A DNA stretch of 64,000 bases from Galbula dea (lineage: Eukaryota; Chordata; Aves; Piciformes; Galbulidae): positions 310,001-374,000 of the forward strand of contig VWZX01010708.1 in NCBI GenBank assembly GCA_013399015.1, read 5' to 3'. The position numbers and the translations under genes were made by a program. Positions 23,001-35,519 of this stretch are shown one piece after another (the first letter of the stretch is position 1; each line of letters begins with the position of its first letter). The notes beneath the pieces were generated by a model. It made no database searches. It was not told where the DNA came from and saw only the letters and a list, made by a program, of their open reading frames with translations.

Positions 23001-26000
23001 TTCATTCTAGGTTTGCCTATTCAAGTCCGAGACGCAGGACTCTCCCTTAAGGATGAGATGCCTAAGTCTGATGTCAATAAAGAGTACTACACCCAGAACA
23101 TGGAAAGAGAGGTGAGAAAGGGTAGTTATAATCATGCTTCTGTGTGTGGATGTGGATAGGGAGAGGAGGAATAACCTAGCTTATCTTAAAATTATTTCCT
23201 TCCTATGTTTCTGTGGATTTAGTTTTCAATGGTGATAACATCCACAATTATTTGTGTTTTAACTGCTGTTTAGATATCCAATTCTGATGGCACTAGGCCA
23301 GTGGGTGCACTAGGAAAAGCTACTTCTACCAGTGACATGCTGCTGAAGCTGGCTCGGACCACTCCTTACTATAAACGTAACCGTCCTCACATCTGTTCCT
23401 TCTGGGTGAAAGGAGAATGCAAGAGAGGAGAAGAGTGTCCCTACAGGTACAGACACAGCTGAAATAGCTAACCCATTCACCATGCTCAGAGGCAGCTCTC
23501 CTTGGGGTTCAAAGGGTGGGAAATGCTGCAGAGGACAGGAGGCACAACACTGTGACTGAGTTCAGTGTGGAGCTTGCCTTCAGTCGGCACTCAGCACCAG
23601 TGAATACATCTTTGTTGTGGGAAGGCTGTCTGGGGGGGACTTTCTGTGTGGTGTGGTAGTGTTTTGCTGAAGCAGTGTCTGCAGCTCTTCTCTTGTATAG
23701 TTCATTTTTTCCCCTTCGTGGTGTCAGTCCCTTCAGTCAGAGAGAGTGACTGTGTTTGAACAAGAGGCCTTTGAAATCCAGCTCTTGTGTTTTGTAGTGC
23801 TGGATGCTGAGCTGTCAGACATGCCATTCATTCAGAACTTGAGGCAGTCCTGGCTGCAATTTCAGTTCTTGGGGCTTTTTTATTCCACGTTGACACGTTT
23901 ATGTGAGCAGGGTTAAGCACGTAATGAACAGAGGCTGTTAGAAGGGAAGGTGCCAGTTAAGAGTCGTTTAACCTGGTGCAGCTGTGACTGATGTTGTGAA
24001 ATGCTTTATTTGCTGAACCTTAGACATGAGAAGCCTACAGATCCAGATGATCCTCTGGCTGATCAGAACATCAAAGATCGTTACTATGGGATTAATGATC
24101 CTGTGGCTGATAAGCTTCTGAAGCGAGCGTCCACCATGCCTCGGCTAGACCCCCCTGATGACAAGACTATTACTACACTGTACGTTGGAGGGCTTGGAGA
24201 TACTATCACTGAATCAGATCTCAGGTGTGTTGCTGAATTTTCATTGCCCTTGCCTTTTATTTAGGTGCTTTGATTACTGTTCTTCTTCAAGTGAGGAAAT
24301 GTCTTGCAGTGAAAAAGAAAAATCTGCTTTCCAGTTTTCTTAATGGGGAAGTGTTTGGTGGGCAAGTGCAGAGGAGTCAGATAAACAGGCACATTTCAAA
24401 CACTTGGATTAAAATTTCTCTCTTTAAAGATGAGTCATCCTCCTGAGCTGGTGGGAATACTACGTGACACTTCGCACAAGAAAGTGCCATAGCCCCTCTG
24501 TAACTCACTGCTGAGAAAAGCTGCTGTGAACTTTTTGTTGCTCCATAATTGCATGAGACTTGATTTCTAATGTTTAGTCTGAACTGGTGGTGGAGTAAAG
24601 ACAGGGTCTCAGTGTATCTGTTGCAGCACATGATGAGATCCTACTCCGCTATCTATGCTGTGGCTAGGAGGAGTGAAGTTTCATGAGGTTTTTTTCCCTC
24701 CTCCACAGAAATCACTTCTACCAGTTTGGGGAGATCAGGACGATAACAGTGGTGCAAAGGCAGCAGTGTGCTTTCATCCAGTTTGCCACCAGGCAAGCTG
24801 CAGAGGTGGCTGCTGAGAAATCCTTCAACAAACTCATTGTCAATGGGCGCAGGCTGAATGTCAAGTGGGGAAGGTGAGTGTGGGGGAGAAAGCCTTGAGG
24901 ACCCTGCCACGTGGTTCTTCATTCAGTTCATGCAGTTTTGATAAGCAGGGTTGGATATTATGCTGGAGTAGATTCTGATTTGGTAAATAGTTGGGATCCC
25001 TTTACAGTTTGGTGTTCTTTCAGCAGGGGGATCTGGCTTGGGGATTACACAAACTCTGTAAGGAGTTTCCTGGCTGAGGGTTAGGGATGAGTTTCTGTAG
25101 TTTTACTTCTAATCTGCCCCCTGTAAGCACTATCTGCACACTCTATACCCCCTGCCTCTGCTCTGTGAATTTTTCATCTTTGACCCAAAGCAATGGATCT
25201 GGGTTAAATCATGTGAAACTGTTGTGCTCTGAATATCTGCTTGCCCTGCTTTTTCTTATCCTGGTTCTTAAACTTCTCTCTGGTTTTCAGGTCCCAGGCA
25301 GCAAGAGGAAAAGAAAAGGACAAGGAAGGGACTACAGAATCCGGGATAAAGCTGGAGCCAGTCCCAGGACTTCCTGGAGGTAAGAGTTGTTTTCATCTCT
25401 GAAACAGTTAATGCTGACCAGCTTCCATGAGACAGAGGCTGGTGTTCGGTCAGGACAGTAGAGGCACTGGTGAGCCCAGAGCAGTCACAGCAGGTTTGCA
25501 GCAGATCCAGCTGGGATAAGGGGCGAGCTTTGTGTAGGAGCAAATTGTTGATGAAAAGAGAGTTCTTTGTGTGGTAAGTGAAAAGTTTAAAGCTGAATTA
25601 AAGTTACTTAGGTCTGAGATACTGGCAACCCATGCTTTTTAGGGCTTGGTTGATGTTTCCCTCGTCCACTGAACATTTTATGGTGGAAGAAGCAAAGCTG
25701 GTTTTGGGTGAAGAAAAACGGTGACTTTTCTGGAGTTTCAGTGAGGTCCTGCTTCTTGTTCCAGTTCATATATGCAACAGTGGCAGCAGTTTGCCCTTGT
25801 GCCTTCTCTCTGAAAGCAGATACCTCTGCATATCTTGATGGAGAGATTTTCTGTAACTACTGTGTACTTTTCCTGCAGCTCTCCCCCCTCCTCCAGCTGC
25901 AGAAGAGGAGGCTTCTGCAAATTACTTCAACCTACCTCCAAGTGGCCCTCCTGCCGTGGTTAACATTGCCTTGCCACCTCCTCCTGGCATTGCTCCACCA

Positions 26001-26838
26001 CCACCTCCAGGTACTTGTGGTTCCCCTTCAGCTGGGGGTGTCTTAAGATGATTGAGGAGTCCTTGTTCAGCCGTGCTGTAGCACTGATGCATGCCCTGAG
26101 TTGATTTTCCTCATCCCTGATCATACAGCGTAAGCTGATGAGGTAAAATGAGCTGTCAGCACAGTTTAATTAAATGGAGCTGCCTGTTGTGATATGTATT
26201 CACTTGCAAATTCTCAGGCATGTCAGAGATCCCTGTTACTGGTACTGAGACCTACTCAGTTCTTTTGCTGGCTGTGGAAATGCCTTGCTAACCTGAACTT
26301 CAAAGGGTAGTTCTGCAGCTTGTTGAATACCAGTCTGTCTTTGGCTGGGTATATATATATATATATCTCAGTCTATCTGGAGACCTTATTTTTATGGGAC
26401 ATCAGACTCTTGTGGATGTATGTGCTCTGCTCCTCAGTTGAGTAGAAAGCATTTAGATTGGCATTACAGACAATTGTCCAGTGTCCCCACCAGCTTTTCT
26501 CTGTGAGGAAAGATGCATATTGGAGAAGAATTGCCCCCAGTTCTACTGGGAAGAAGGGAAGGAATTTGGACATTTGAAGAATTGTGGGGGCTGTTCACCT
26601 TTCTGAAGCCCAGCTGTGAGCCAGCTGTTTTCTGTCAGTAGTTTGAAGCTGTTGTACATCTGCACCGCTTGTTGCTTTGTCTGAAGCTGTCAACTTTGTT
26701 TCTGCAGGATTTGGGCCGCACATGTTCCACGCCATGGGGCCCCCACCTCCCTTCATGAGAGCCCCAGGCCCCATTCACTACCCGTCTCAAGATCCCCAGA
26801 GGATGGGTGCCCACGCAGGGAAGCACAGCAGCCCCTAG
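20079..26838 (+). CDS. RBM22: RBM22, pre-mRNA splicing factor (Cwc2/Ecm2 family), 420 aa, 11 coding exons
   Basis: Exons: 20079-20132, 20590-20643, 21588-21617, 22584-22716, 23011-23111, 23274-23446, 24024-24224, 24709-24873, 25291-25379, 25879-26010, 26708-26838. They join in phase to 1263 nt. The 420-residue product equals the human length as I recall it and is almost identical throughout. Domains: N-terminal cysteine-rich zinc module within about residues 24-85 (several CxxC pairs); CCCH zinc finger C165-C173-C179-H183; RRM about 232-305 with RNP2 LYVGGL (234-239) and RNP1 QQCAFIQF (267-274); proline-rich C-terminus. The protein joins the Prp19-related complex in activated spliceosomes, contacts U6 snRNA and the intron near the catalytic centre, and acts in the nucleus. 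It starts MSTSLGS where human has MATSLGS. The ATG has a good GCC context. Confidence 0.98.
26351..26366. repeat. (AT)n microsatellite in RBM22 intron 10
   Basis: Perfect AT dinucleotide run, eight units. Confidence 0.85.
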
Positions 26839-27140
26839 CACGTCCTGCCACCCTCATCATTGAAGTAAATGTTATTTTCTAGTTACCATGGTAGCACCAT
26901 ATGTTGAGCTAGAGAAGCCTTATTTCCCTGCTTGCAGACGCTGGGCAAGCCAAGCTCTGTGTCTCCGCTAGCTAATGAGATTGTCGATACGTCCCAGATC
27001 TTTGGTTTAGCATTGGGGTTGGGGGGTGGGAGACAGACAGGAAGGCTGTTGGGGTCTGTGAATCGGGTGGACCAGGATCACAGTGCTATCCCTGTATCCT
27101 GTTTGCACACTTTTGAAATAAACTTCTGGAAAAACAAAAC
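26839..27140 (+). other. RBM22: RBM22 3' UTR
   Basis: Short 3' UTR ending after the AATAAA at 27117-27122. Confidence 0.75.
27117..27122 (+). terminator. RBM22: RBM22 polyadenylation signal
   Basis: Canonical AATAAA about 280 bp after the stop codon, followed by an A-rich then T/G-containing stretch. Confidence 0.75.
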
Positions 27141-28373
27141 CCAGACCCTTTTCAAGTCCATTTGATATCCTCAGTCTGAACAGGATGGACTGCTTAAATG
27201 TAACCAGAGACCGTTCTCTGTCAGGTAGCTGATTTATTATTCTAACAAGGTATTAAATCAGAATTGAATAAGAGCTGAAAAACAAGCTTATCAGATGTGC
27301 CAAACCCATGGCTTTGCCTTACTATTGCCACAGAGTTTTCCTCCCTCTTTTTTCCTGACTTCTTGCTTTAAAAAAAAAAAAACAAACCCAAACCTATTTT
27401 GGTACTTCACTTCTAATCCTGCACATCCTGAGCAAGATAAGTGTTAGGTGATATGAGCAGCCCTTGCGTAGTGCAGGCATGGCATGGAGTAACAGGTCAG
27501 CAGTTGCCTGTTTGAGTAGATGTTTAGCCACCTCTATGGTGGCCTTCACAGTGGCTGATGCCTCTGATGGCTGCAGGTGGAGGACACAGGGCAGCTGCAG
27601 ACTTGTCTGGGGTATATTTGGAGTGTGTCTGGGAGTTTTGAGGGCTGTGGATACAGAGCTGGGTCCTACTTTGTCCTGCTTTGATAAGACATGAAACCTT
27701 TCTCTCTGTGCTCCAGCTGTAGTGTTTGCCCAGGAACAGCTGTGTCCTGCCTGGAGCCTGCTGTTGGCTGAGATGTATGTACACATGGCTGGTGGGTTAA
27801 GTTTGTCTGTATGTCGGCTGCTTTCCTACAGTGGATCTTCAGACATCTTTCTGTAAAGCAAATCATGATGGGACCTGTTCTGAAACCTCATTTGCTTGTT
27901 TAAAAAACAAAACAAAACGACACATTAAAATATTTGAATTTTTCAGCACTTTGCTTAGACCTTGATTCCTGGAGCACAGTGTCTGAGGACTTTGATTTTT
28001 GTTTGGCTGCTGCCAAAGCCAGGGTGCAGAGTGGGCAATAACAGCAGGTCCACTGCTAGTTTGATGTGGTGTCCTGCCCGATGCCGCTGGGTCCTACGGG
28101 TGCTGCCAGGCTGTTGGAGGTGGCACAGCACTCATGACACCAGGGTATGGCTGGCAGGCAGGCTGGCTCTCTGTGGAGAAAGAGCAGGGCTGTGGGCACA
28201 GGTACTTAGGTTAGCTTTTGTCAGGTAAGAGCTATCCCAGAGCAGTGCTGGAGGATGGGTAGAGGCCTGCTGGTGCATGGGGAATGGCTGCAGCATTTCC
28301 TGCTGCGTTGGAGCCTGTGTGTGCTGTGCAGACCAATCTCAAATGCAAGTAAACTTTACATTACTGCAGTCTG
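27141..28373. other. Intergenic, tail-to-tail RBM22 / MYOZ3 interval
   Basis: Contains an A-rich run at 27370-27382 and no recognisable gene. Its right edge depends on the MYOZ3 poly(A) site, which is uncertain. Confidence 0.45.
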
Positions 28374-28379
28374 TTTATT
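28374..28379 (-). terminator. MYOZ3: Candidate MYOZ3 polyadenylation signal
   Basis: First canonical AATAAA on the minus strand downstream of the MYOZ3 stop, 1.7 kb away. A non-canonical site closer to the stop cannot be excluded; if this one is used, the CR1 at 28775-29015 lies within the 3' UTR. Confidence 0.35.
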
Positions 28380-28774
28380 ATTTCCAGCCAGGTCCCAGGG
28401 GTGCACAGGTTCTTCAGCTGATGGACAGAGAGGAGAGAGGTGGGTTTGGAACAGCACAGCAATTGAGCATCATAAATTTTTTAATGCTTAAGGAATGGAT
28501 CTTTTTCCATTTCCTTGTCCCCTTCTGCTTCTGTAGGAAGAACAGAGCCACAGAAGTTTCCTACCTGAAAGGTGTGGTGTGGCAGCAGAATCCCTGTCTG
28601 GGATTTACTCTGCACATCTGTCTGCACACTGTTACAAACATACTCAAGTGAGGCAGTTGTTAACTGTATTTTTACCACAAAATTGGTGATGGAAAAAAGA
28701 AACTTTTATCCTTACACTCTGCTTTTGTAAGATTAAGACTTTTTACACATGCAGATAGTGATAGAACTAATTTT

Positions 28775-29015
28775 AAGCTAAAGAAGGGAGATTTAGATGA
28801 GATTATTAGGACTGCTTTACTCAGAGGCTGGTGGGGCACTGGAACAGGTTGTCCAGAGAGGCTGTGGATATCCCATCCCTGGCAGTGTTCAAGACCAGGT
28901 TGGATGATGCTCTGGGCAACATGGTCTAATGGATGGCATCCATGCCCATGTCAGTGGGGTTGGAACTAGGTGATTTTTAAGGTCTCTTCCAACCCTAACC
29001 ATTCTGTGCTTAAAT
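28775..29015 (+). mobile_element. CR1 LINE 3' end fragment
   Basis: Sense-orientation CR1 tail: ACTGGAACAGGTTGTCCAGAGAGGCTGTGGA-like block, GACCAGGTTGGATGATGC, and an end of AAGGTCTCTTCCAACCCTAACCATTCTGTG. It lies downstream of the MYOZ3 stop, antisense to that gene. Confidence 0.92.
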
Positions 29016-30100
29016 AAGGGTAACATTAAGAACCTGACAAAAGCAACTGTAGAAAGCCAGATTTTTGTTAGCAGTTAGTAGGGATTTCTAGATGTTCTGG
29101 TGATTGTCCTGTTATTAGCTGTGTCCCCCACTGTGTGTCAACACTGGCAGCGTTGGTGTAGCTGAATCCTCGCTGCTGGTTTTCGCATTCATGGAGAAGC
29201 CTCTGCTTGCTCTGAAGTCACAGCTGTGCTGCTTCTCCGTCCTACTAGTGTTGAGGTTACAACAATACCCTGGTGGTATCTTCAGACTGGTGCAGCTCCA
29301 CAGTGCACTTTGTCCAGGCAGGGACGGATCCTTTTTAACTGACTAGTTGAAGCAAATCTGCCCTAAGTCAATCACAGGGCTGAGTTAAGGTGTTCAAGCA
29401 AGGCATGCAAATAGCAGTAGGAAGGGGAAAATATGGGCTGCCAAGTGCTAAGCCAGTAGCTTGTGGAAAACGGGGCACAAGTTTCACTCCCAGTGTTCCT
29501 CTCCCATATATCCTGGTTATGCTGTGTTGGTAAACAGCAGATTCCCAGTTCCTCATCTGGTTTTGTTGTCCAGCCAAGCCCAAGGCAACTGCTTTTAACA
29601 TGCCAATGCTTCAGTAGCTTGTTTGGCTGTTGCTCTTCACTTATCACCTCTTCTTGCTGTCCTGACCGAAATGACAGATGCAGAGTTGTCCTGAAGCTGG
29701 AATTTCTCCACAAAGGCACCAGCTGTCAGAGCAGCTCTTGTGTGTCAGGGAAGAAGTGGTGGGACTGCTGGGTGCGTTGCAGATGGCAGTTGTGCTATTT
29801 TCCATGAGGCAGGGAAGAGGACAGGGTATATGGAAGCTTACAGGGATCTGGTCACATTAACAGCGAGAACTTGGCTGCTTAGGTTAGCACTGAATGCCCT
29901 TGGGACAATGACTGGTACGAGGGGAATTCAGAGTGGTCCCATACTTGAGCTTTGTCAAATCCTGTTGAGGAGGATGACAAGCTGAGACCATCAGCTTAGC
30001 TTTTACAAAGAATGCTTCCTCCCCTCTCCCCTACTGTGCAAAATGTGTTTGAGTCTAGCAAGAAAAAGCATCCTTGGCGATGGGGAGAGGAGCAGGCATC

Positions 30101-33100
30101 CTACAGCTCCTCGCTCTCCGGGAGGATCCGCACCCAGCCCTGCGCCACTCTGTTGAAGTTGGGTCTGTGAGAAATCACCTCCAGAGCACTTAGGTTATCC
30201 AGCTCCAGGGCAGGCATGGAGAACGGCTCGCTGACCAGAGCTTTGTCAAATGGGGCTGGAGTCCTGCAGCATGAGAAGACATAGACTTAGCATGTCACAG
30301 AGAGAAGCTCTGTGTTGTTAAGGTGGTGGAAAAAGCAGGTCTGGATTTACTAACAGCCCAACAGCCACCTAGCAATGCCTGTAACAATGACAACCCTCCT
30401 CTTCATTCCCAGGGTGCTGACAGAGCCTCTAGGAGTCCAGCAAGGTGCTTCTCTTATACAGAGCCAACCTCAACTCAAGCTTTGGGAGGCATGGAGACTG
30501 GGGTTTGGTGCCTGAGTGTCAGGGGCTGTGCAAAAATCATATTGTTCCCTTTACTACAGTCTGTCAACAGCAGTTGGAATGTGCTGCATGTGAAAGTGGT
30601 TAGATAAGAGAGCAGGTGACAGTGACAAACCCCCTGATCTTTAGTAAGTGACTTGTCTGCAGCTAATGTTTTCTGCAGAGGGCAAGGCTGATGGTGCTGC
30701 CTCCTGATTGCTCCAACACATGTGCAGGCAAATGTCTTTCTCTTGGCCCTGGCTCCAGCTTGCCTTTGAGACAGCTTCTCTTAAACTATGACTGACAGGA
30801 GGAGCAGTGAGGGGGCAAGAGCTGTCATCTCTTTCTGGAGAAATGTGGAAAGGCACCAGGGAAAAGAGTGCTAGCCCCCCAAAAGCCAAGAATGTTGGTT
30901 TTGGAGCAGCACATGGAGGCTGAGCTATCAGTGAGGCGAAGCTGGGAATGTTTGCGTTGGGAAGTGCTGCTCGAACATGAGTAACGTGGCACAGTTTTGC
31001 AACAGTGAGAAATAAGGGGGGAAAGATAAATGAGAGGTTTTTCCCAGAAACTGTCTCCCTTCTGAGGAAAGACAGTCCTTGTTCCCAAAGCTTGGCTTTC
31101 ACTGTCTCTTAAGGCAGCACACCATAGCAAGGTGGCTGAAGGTCTTTGCATCGCAGCCTGAACATTTAAAGTTGGGAGTAAGTTAGTGTCCTTCAACCCA
31201 GTTCCTATTGGGATGGTGAACTTGCCCTTGCCCTGTGACCCTTGTGAGCTGTGCTGGAGCTCACTTAGCTTTAGGCAATCCTGCTGGCTTTTTGCTAGCT
31301 GATTTGTTCCAAAAAGCTTGGTTTTCTGCAGTATTTGATGGACTGAAAAGCGATTTAAAAGCCAACAGCTTGGAAGATCATGAAAAGCCCAGTTAAAAGC
31401 AGATTGGCTCTGTGAATCTTCATGCCTCAGTGAAGAATTGGAGGAGGTGGAGAGAGGCTTGGTGTTAAATTAGCATCCATCTGTATTAAATAACAGTTCA
31501 AGACTTTAAATAGAAAGGCAGCATGTGAGAAGGGAGAAATGGTACAGGGTAAAGCATTATTCAGAAACATGCCCTTGCTTCAGTCCCTGTCCATAAGCAT
31601 ATACTGAGGCAGGAACAAGGCTAAATGGTGAAAGAAAAGAGCCAGGTCTCTACAGCAGCTCCTTATTCACCCACTGTGAAGCCATCTCAGGTGTTATTGC
31701 TCCAAGAGAGCTCACAACGGGAAGGAGACCCTGAGGGAACAGCTAATGCAGTCCCTTTGCTTCCCCACGTGGGTTCTTGTCCCTTCTGTTAATCCTGCTG
31801 CCTCTCCCCTCCCTCCCTCAGCCCCATTCCTGTGTAGACCAGTGTGCTGTCACTCTTTCACTGATGTGGGAGGGGAAACACGGGGTGTGGGGAGGCTGAG
31901 TGTGCAGCAGCTTGTGCTGTGCCCTGTGGCAAAGCCCCATGGCTGAAGGAGAGGAGAGCAACAAAGGGATAGGGACAGTATCATCCCAGCTCCTGGGGCA
32001 GTCAGGCAGGTCTCTGCCCTTTTGGATACTGTTCCCTTGTGGAGAGGTTGTAGTCCTGTACCCCATGACTCAAATCCAACCCTGGCATGGGCTCAGGAAA
32101 GCTGCTGTATGCAGAGACCCAGCAGCATGACAGATGATCTGATGGGGTTTAGTGCTGTGTCCCAAGCTGTGGTGAGAGCTTGCCTGCTTGAAGATGACTT
32201 TGGCCAGGCCACCAAGGCTAAAGTGCCTATATCCTCATGAAAGAGGTTTTCAGTGAGAAGAGCCAGGACCTCAGTTTGTAGGTTCCCTGAGATGATACTC
32301 AGCTTAAAAGTTCAGTTCTCATTATTCTGTCTTGGGCTGCTGGTGCTTTGCTACAATCAGGTCTCCATCTCCTGGATCCCTTACAAGCACCTTTCTAGAA
32401 AGGAGATTTTTCTTAAATGTCTCTGCTCCCAGCCTTGACCCTAGTGTAATTTGGAGGTGTGAGAAGGCATGGCAGCCATGCTACCTTGGAAGCAGCAACA
32501 GAGGGTGGAGGTTGCCAGGCTGAGCCAGCAGAGACTTCCCGACCTGGAGACCTCAGTCTCAAACAGGTATTTGGAAAGAATTTGGTGAACTCTTAGCACT
32601 TTGTGGGAAGATTAACCTTACACCCCCACTGTGTCCAGCAGCTGCTTGGATACCTTAAAGAAATTAGGAGGGAGATTTGGCAGCATTTGTGCCATTCCTC
32701 CACGCAGCCCAGAGCTGAGCCCAACTTGGAACAGCAGCAATTCCTTCTTCAGGACCACAGGCATGAGTATTAGTTCTCCTAGATTTCATCCCTGAGGCTA
32801 CCCAGCTTATCAAGCTGCTTAATGAAGTGCAAGCCCAGTGGTGGAGCTGAGAGGAGATCTGGGAAGCTGCTGGAGGCAGGGACCTTTGCAGAGGAGCCAC
32901 AGAGGAGCTCCTGAGCCCTTGCTGCTCCACTGTGATGTGTAAAGAGGGCATGGACCATTGTGTTTCCCTGGCAGGATGGTAGGTACTTCTTGAGGCTGAA
33001 GGACTTGGCCAAGGGACGGACAGGCTGGTGGTGCCTGCTCTTTGGCCAGTGTTACCTGTTGAAGCTCCTGAAGTCCCACGGATAGGGTCTCATGAGTGCC

Positions 33101-34539
33101 TGGCTCTCACCATGCACAGCATTGTTCATGTCACCGAGGAGTCCCTGCCATGGAGATCGGTAGCCCTTGGGGATAGCAGTGGCATTGAACTTCTCGGGGG
33201 GGACTTCTTTGAGGGGACTTGAGTACCCTGTGGGGGGAGAGAAATGGCATGGGCTGCAGGCTGGGACAACATGCCAAGAGGGAAGAGGGGGCTGGGAACA
33301 GCCCTGTCTTCACATGGCCATGGAGGGCCTGCTGCTGGGGGCAGGTGGCATTTACCTGGGGCCAGAGCGTCAGGGTTGAGGATTTTGCTCATCTGTAAGA
33401 CTTTCTCTGTCTTCTTGGGCACTGCAGGGGGACCACCCTGGGGTGATGCTGCCACATGGAGTTCAGAGTGATAACTTGCCTGGTCCCCAGCATCCTTCCC
33501 TGCCTGCAGAGGAGAGAGTCAGCAGGCACTGGGATCTCCCTTGCCCTGCTCAGGACTTGGGAAGCTGTCAGAAGCATCTCAAAGCTTCCTCCACCTACTC
33601 ACCGTCCATTCGTTTCCCATTGAGTCACCCTTCCCTGTGTGGTGTGAGCCACCTGCCCCTGGTCCATGGAGCTGCAGGAGGCAACGAAAGGGGTTAGTGG
33701 GTGCAGAGGGAAACTGGTGACACTTCCTTGCTCTTCAGTGGATTCTGAACCTGATGCTTGCCCACCTCCATTCCCAGTCCTCCAAACTAGCTCTTCTCTC
33801 CCTTCATCTCAGCATGGCAGGCAGCTGAGTGTGGCTGCCTTGCTGAAAGACCCCCAACCATACCAAGAATTGCTTCCCTGCAAAGGCTACAAGAGCTGGG
33901 GAAGGGCTGTCCTCCTTAGAGCTAGAGGATAAGCCAAGGACCTACCTGCCTGTACCCACTGGGATGCTCAAAGATGAAGCGCTGCATCCGTCTCTGACGC
34001 TGCTGGAAGAGCTGGGAGCCACGGTTGTCCCGCAGGGAGAGCTCCTCAATCATCAGGTCCTGTGGTATGCTTATCTTCTTGCCCAGGTCCAACTGGGGCA
34101 CTGGGGAGGCCAAGGGAGAGCACATAGCTGAGGCTGCTGCAGTGCTGGGGACCCCTGTGCCCAGCATGAGGACAGCATATCCTCTCACCAGGCTCTTTGT
34201 TGCCCAGCTCAGCCATGTGCCCAAGCCAGGACCCCCACCAAGGACCCACGTTTCCTCACTGGGGGGAATTGTCAGGGAGTTTTCTCATCTCCAGAGGCTC
34301 AGACAGCCTCTCCTGCCCACGTGCACAGACCTCTCCAGCCTTCAACATGTGATTGCTGCCCCTTGGAGCTCTAGGGCAAGAGGGGACACAGAATCCAGGC
34401 ACGGAGTCCCTGGGGAGTGGAGCTAGTGGGCTCAACCAGAGCAGGGTCTGGCCCTTAGCAGGGGGGACAGCACTGCCTCGGGACCAGTGGCACCCCAGAC
34501 CCCCTTACCGTTTTCAGGGTCTGGTTTCATGATGGTCAT
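30101..34539 (-). CDS. MYOZ3: MYOZ3, myozenin-3 (calsarcin-3/FATZ-3), 222 aa, 5 coding exons
   Basis: Exons in coding order: 34509-34539, 33946-34100, 33356-33503, 33056-33227, 30101-30263. They join in phase to 669 nt. The product starts MTIMKPDPENVPQLDLGKK and carries the myozenin N-terminal block (IPQDLMIEELSLRDNRGSQL at about 22-41, then RQRRMQRFIFE), a middle PPEKFNATAIPKGYRSPWQ motif, and the C-terminal NFNRVAQGWVR block. It ends ESEEL, residues 218-222, the family's PDZ ligand for ZASP/enigma proteins. Myozenins sit in the striated-muscle Z-disc, bind alpha-actinin, filamin C and telethonin, and tether calcineurin. At 222 residues it is shorter than human (about 251), mainly in the middle. 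An in-frame stop precedes the ATG, so the start is well fixed. It lies in tandem downstream of SYNPO. Paralogues MYOZ1/2 are excluded by synteny and by the C-terminus. Confidence 0.96.
30264..33055 (-). other. MYOZ3: MYOZ3 last intron (2.8 kb)
   Basis: Large intron before the final coding exon. No additional exon, repeat family or RNA gene recognised. Confidence 0.6.
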
Positions 34540-34595
34540 CACTTGCTGCTGCACTCCTGGAGCAGCTCTGTGCGAGGGGTATGGATCCTATCCGG
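34540..34595 (-). other. MYOZ3: MYOZ3 5' UTR part of first coding exon
   Basis: On the minus strand a 3' splice site (CTCTTCCAG) ends at 34596, so the start-codon exon extends to 34595 and at least one untranslated exon must lie further right. I could not place that exon. Confidence 0.55.
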
Positions 34596-35519
34596 CTGGA
34601 AGAGAGAGGCAGCTCGTAAGGGCAGAAAATGTCCCTGTTTCTGTCCTTGCCCACAGCAAGATGGTATCCTCATGTCCTGAGGTCACTTGGAGCAGCACCC
34701 AGCACCCAGTGCCTGCAGGCTGCTGGGGAGCAGGAGCCCTTCCTGCCACCACCTCCCCCCACCCCGCCGTCACCTCCACCTCAGCAGAGCTATTTTCAGC
34801 CCCTAGCCTCGAGGGTGTGCAGCCACAACCCTGACCCTGCTGGGGAGCTGACAAATCTGGCCAGCAGCAAGATGGGACATGGGGTCACTGTCCCCACTTA
34901 TGGGGCTGAGTTGCTCCTTAGCTTCCAGTTTCATTGCAGGGAGGCATCTGGAGACCAGCCCACCCTCCTGTTTGCCTCAGCAAGTACAAGGCTTGGCCCT
35001 GCTTGGTGCACCTCATGTCTCAGCTTGGGCTGGTGCTGTGCACCTTCCCCTCAGAACCCTGGAGAGCAGCGTGTCCCTGTGGGGCTGTGGGTGCCTGGCA
35101 TGCAGCTCCCTGACAGCTCTGAGTTCATCTGCATGGTGAGCCTGGGATCTGCACCCTGTTCTTCCCTTGATCCCCTTCAGAGTAGACCATATCCTGACCC
35201 CCACAGTGACAATGTCCCCACTGCCAAGGCTGAGATGTCCTCAAGCCCAGTGCACCCACCCAACCACTGACCCTAATGCAGGATCTCATCTCCCCTACCT
35301 GGCCAGGGGACACCCCAGATGCTGGGGACCAAAGATGCTCTCCTGCTGTGCTGGGGGTGAGGCTGAAGCCAAGCTGTGGCCACCAGCGCTTGGTGGCCCT
35401 GGCTAGCCCTCCGTGGCACCCCTGGGCTCCCTGCTGCTCGCCCCAACCCGTGCTGGGCTCCAGCCCAGATGCCAAGGTCCAGCTGAGGGACAGCAGTTAT
35501 TTCTGGCTGAGAAAGGGGG
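34596..35519. other. MYOZ3 upstream region
   Basis: GC-rich sequence that should contain the untranslated first exon and promoter of MYOZ3. Two AT-rich sites read on the minus strand resemble MEF2 sites (CTGAAAATAG at about 34792-34801; CAGAAATAAC at about 35497-35506). Open frames on both strands here have no recognisable domain. Confidence 0.35.

Noticed and set aside
34629..35270. 213-residue open frame on the plus strand
   Set aside because: Lies in GC-rich DNA upstream of MYOZ3; proline/serine-rich with no recognisable family. A chance frame.
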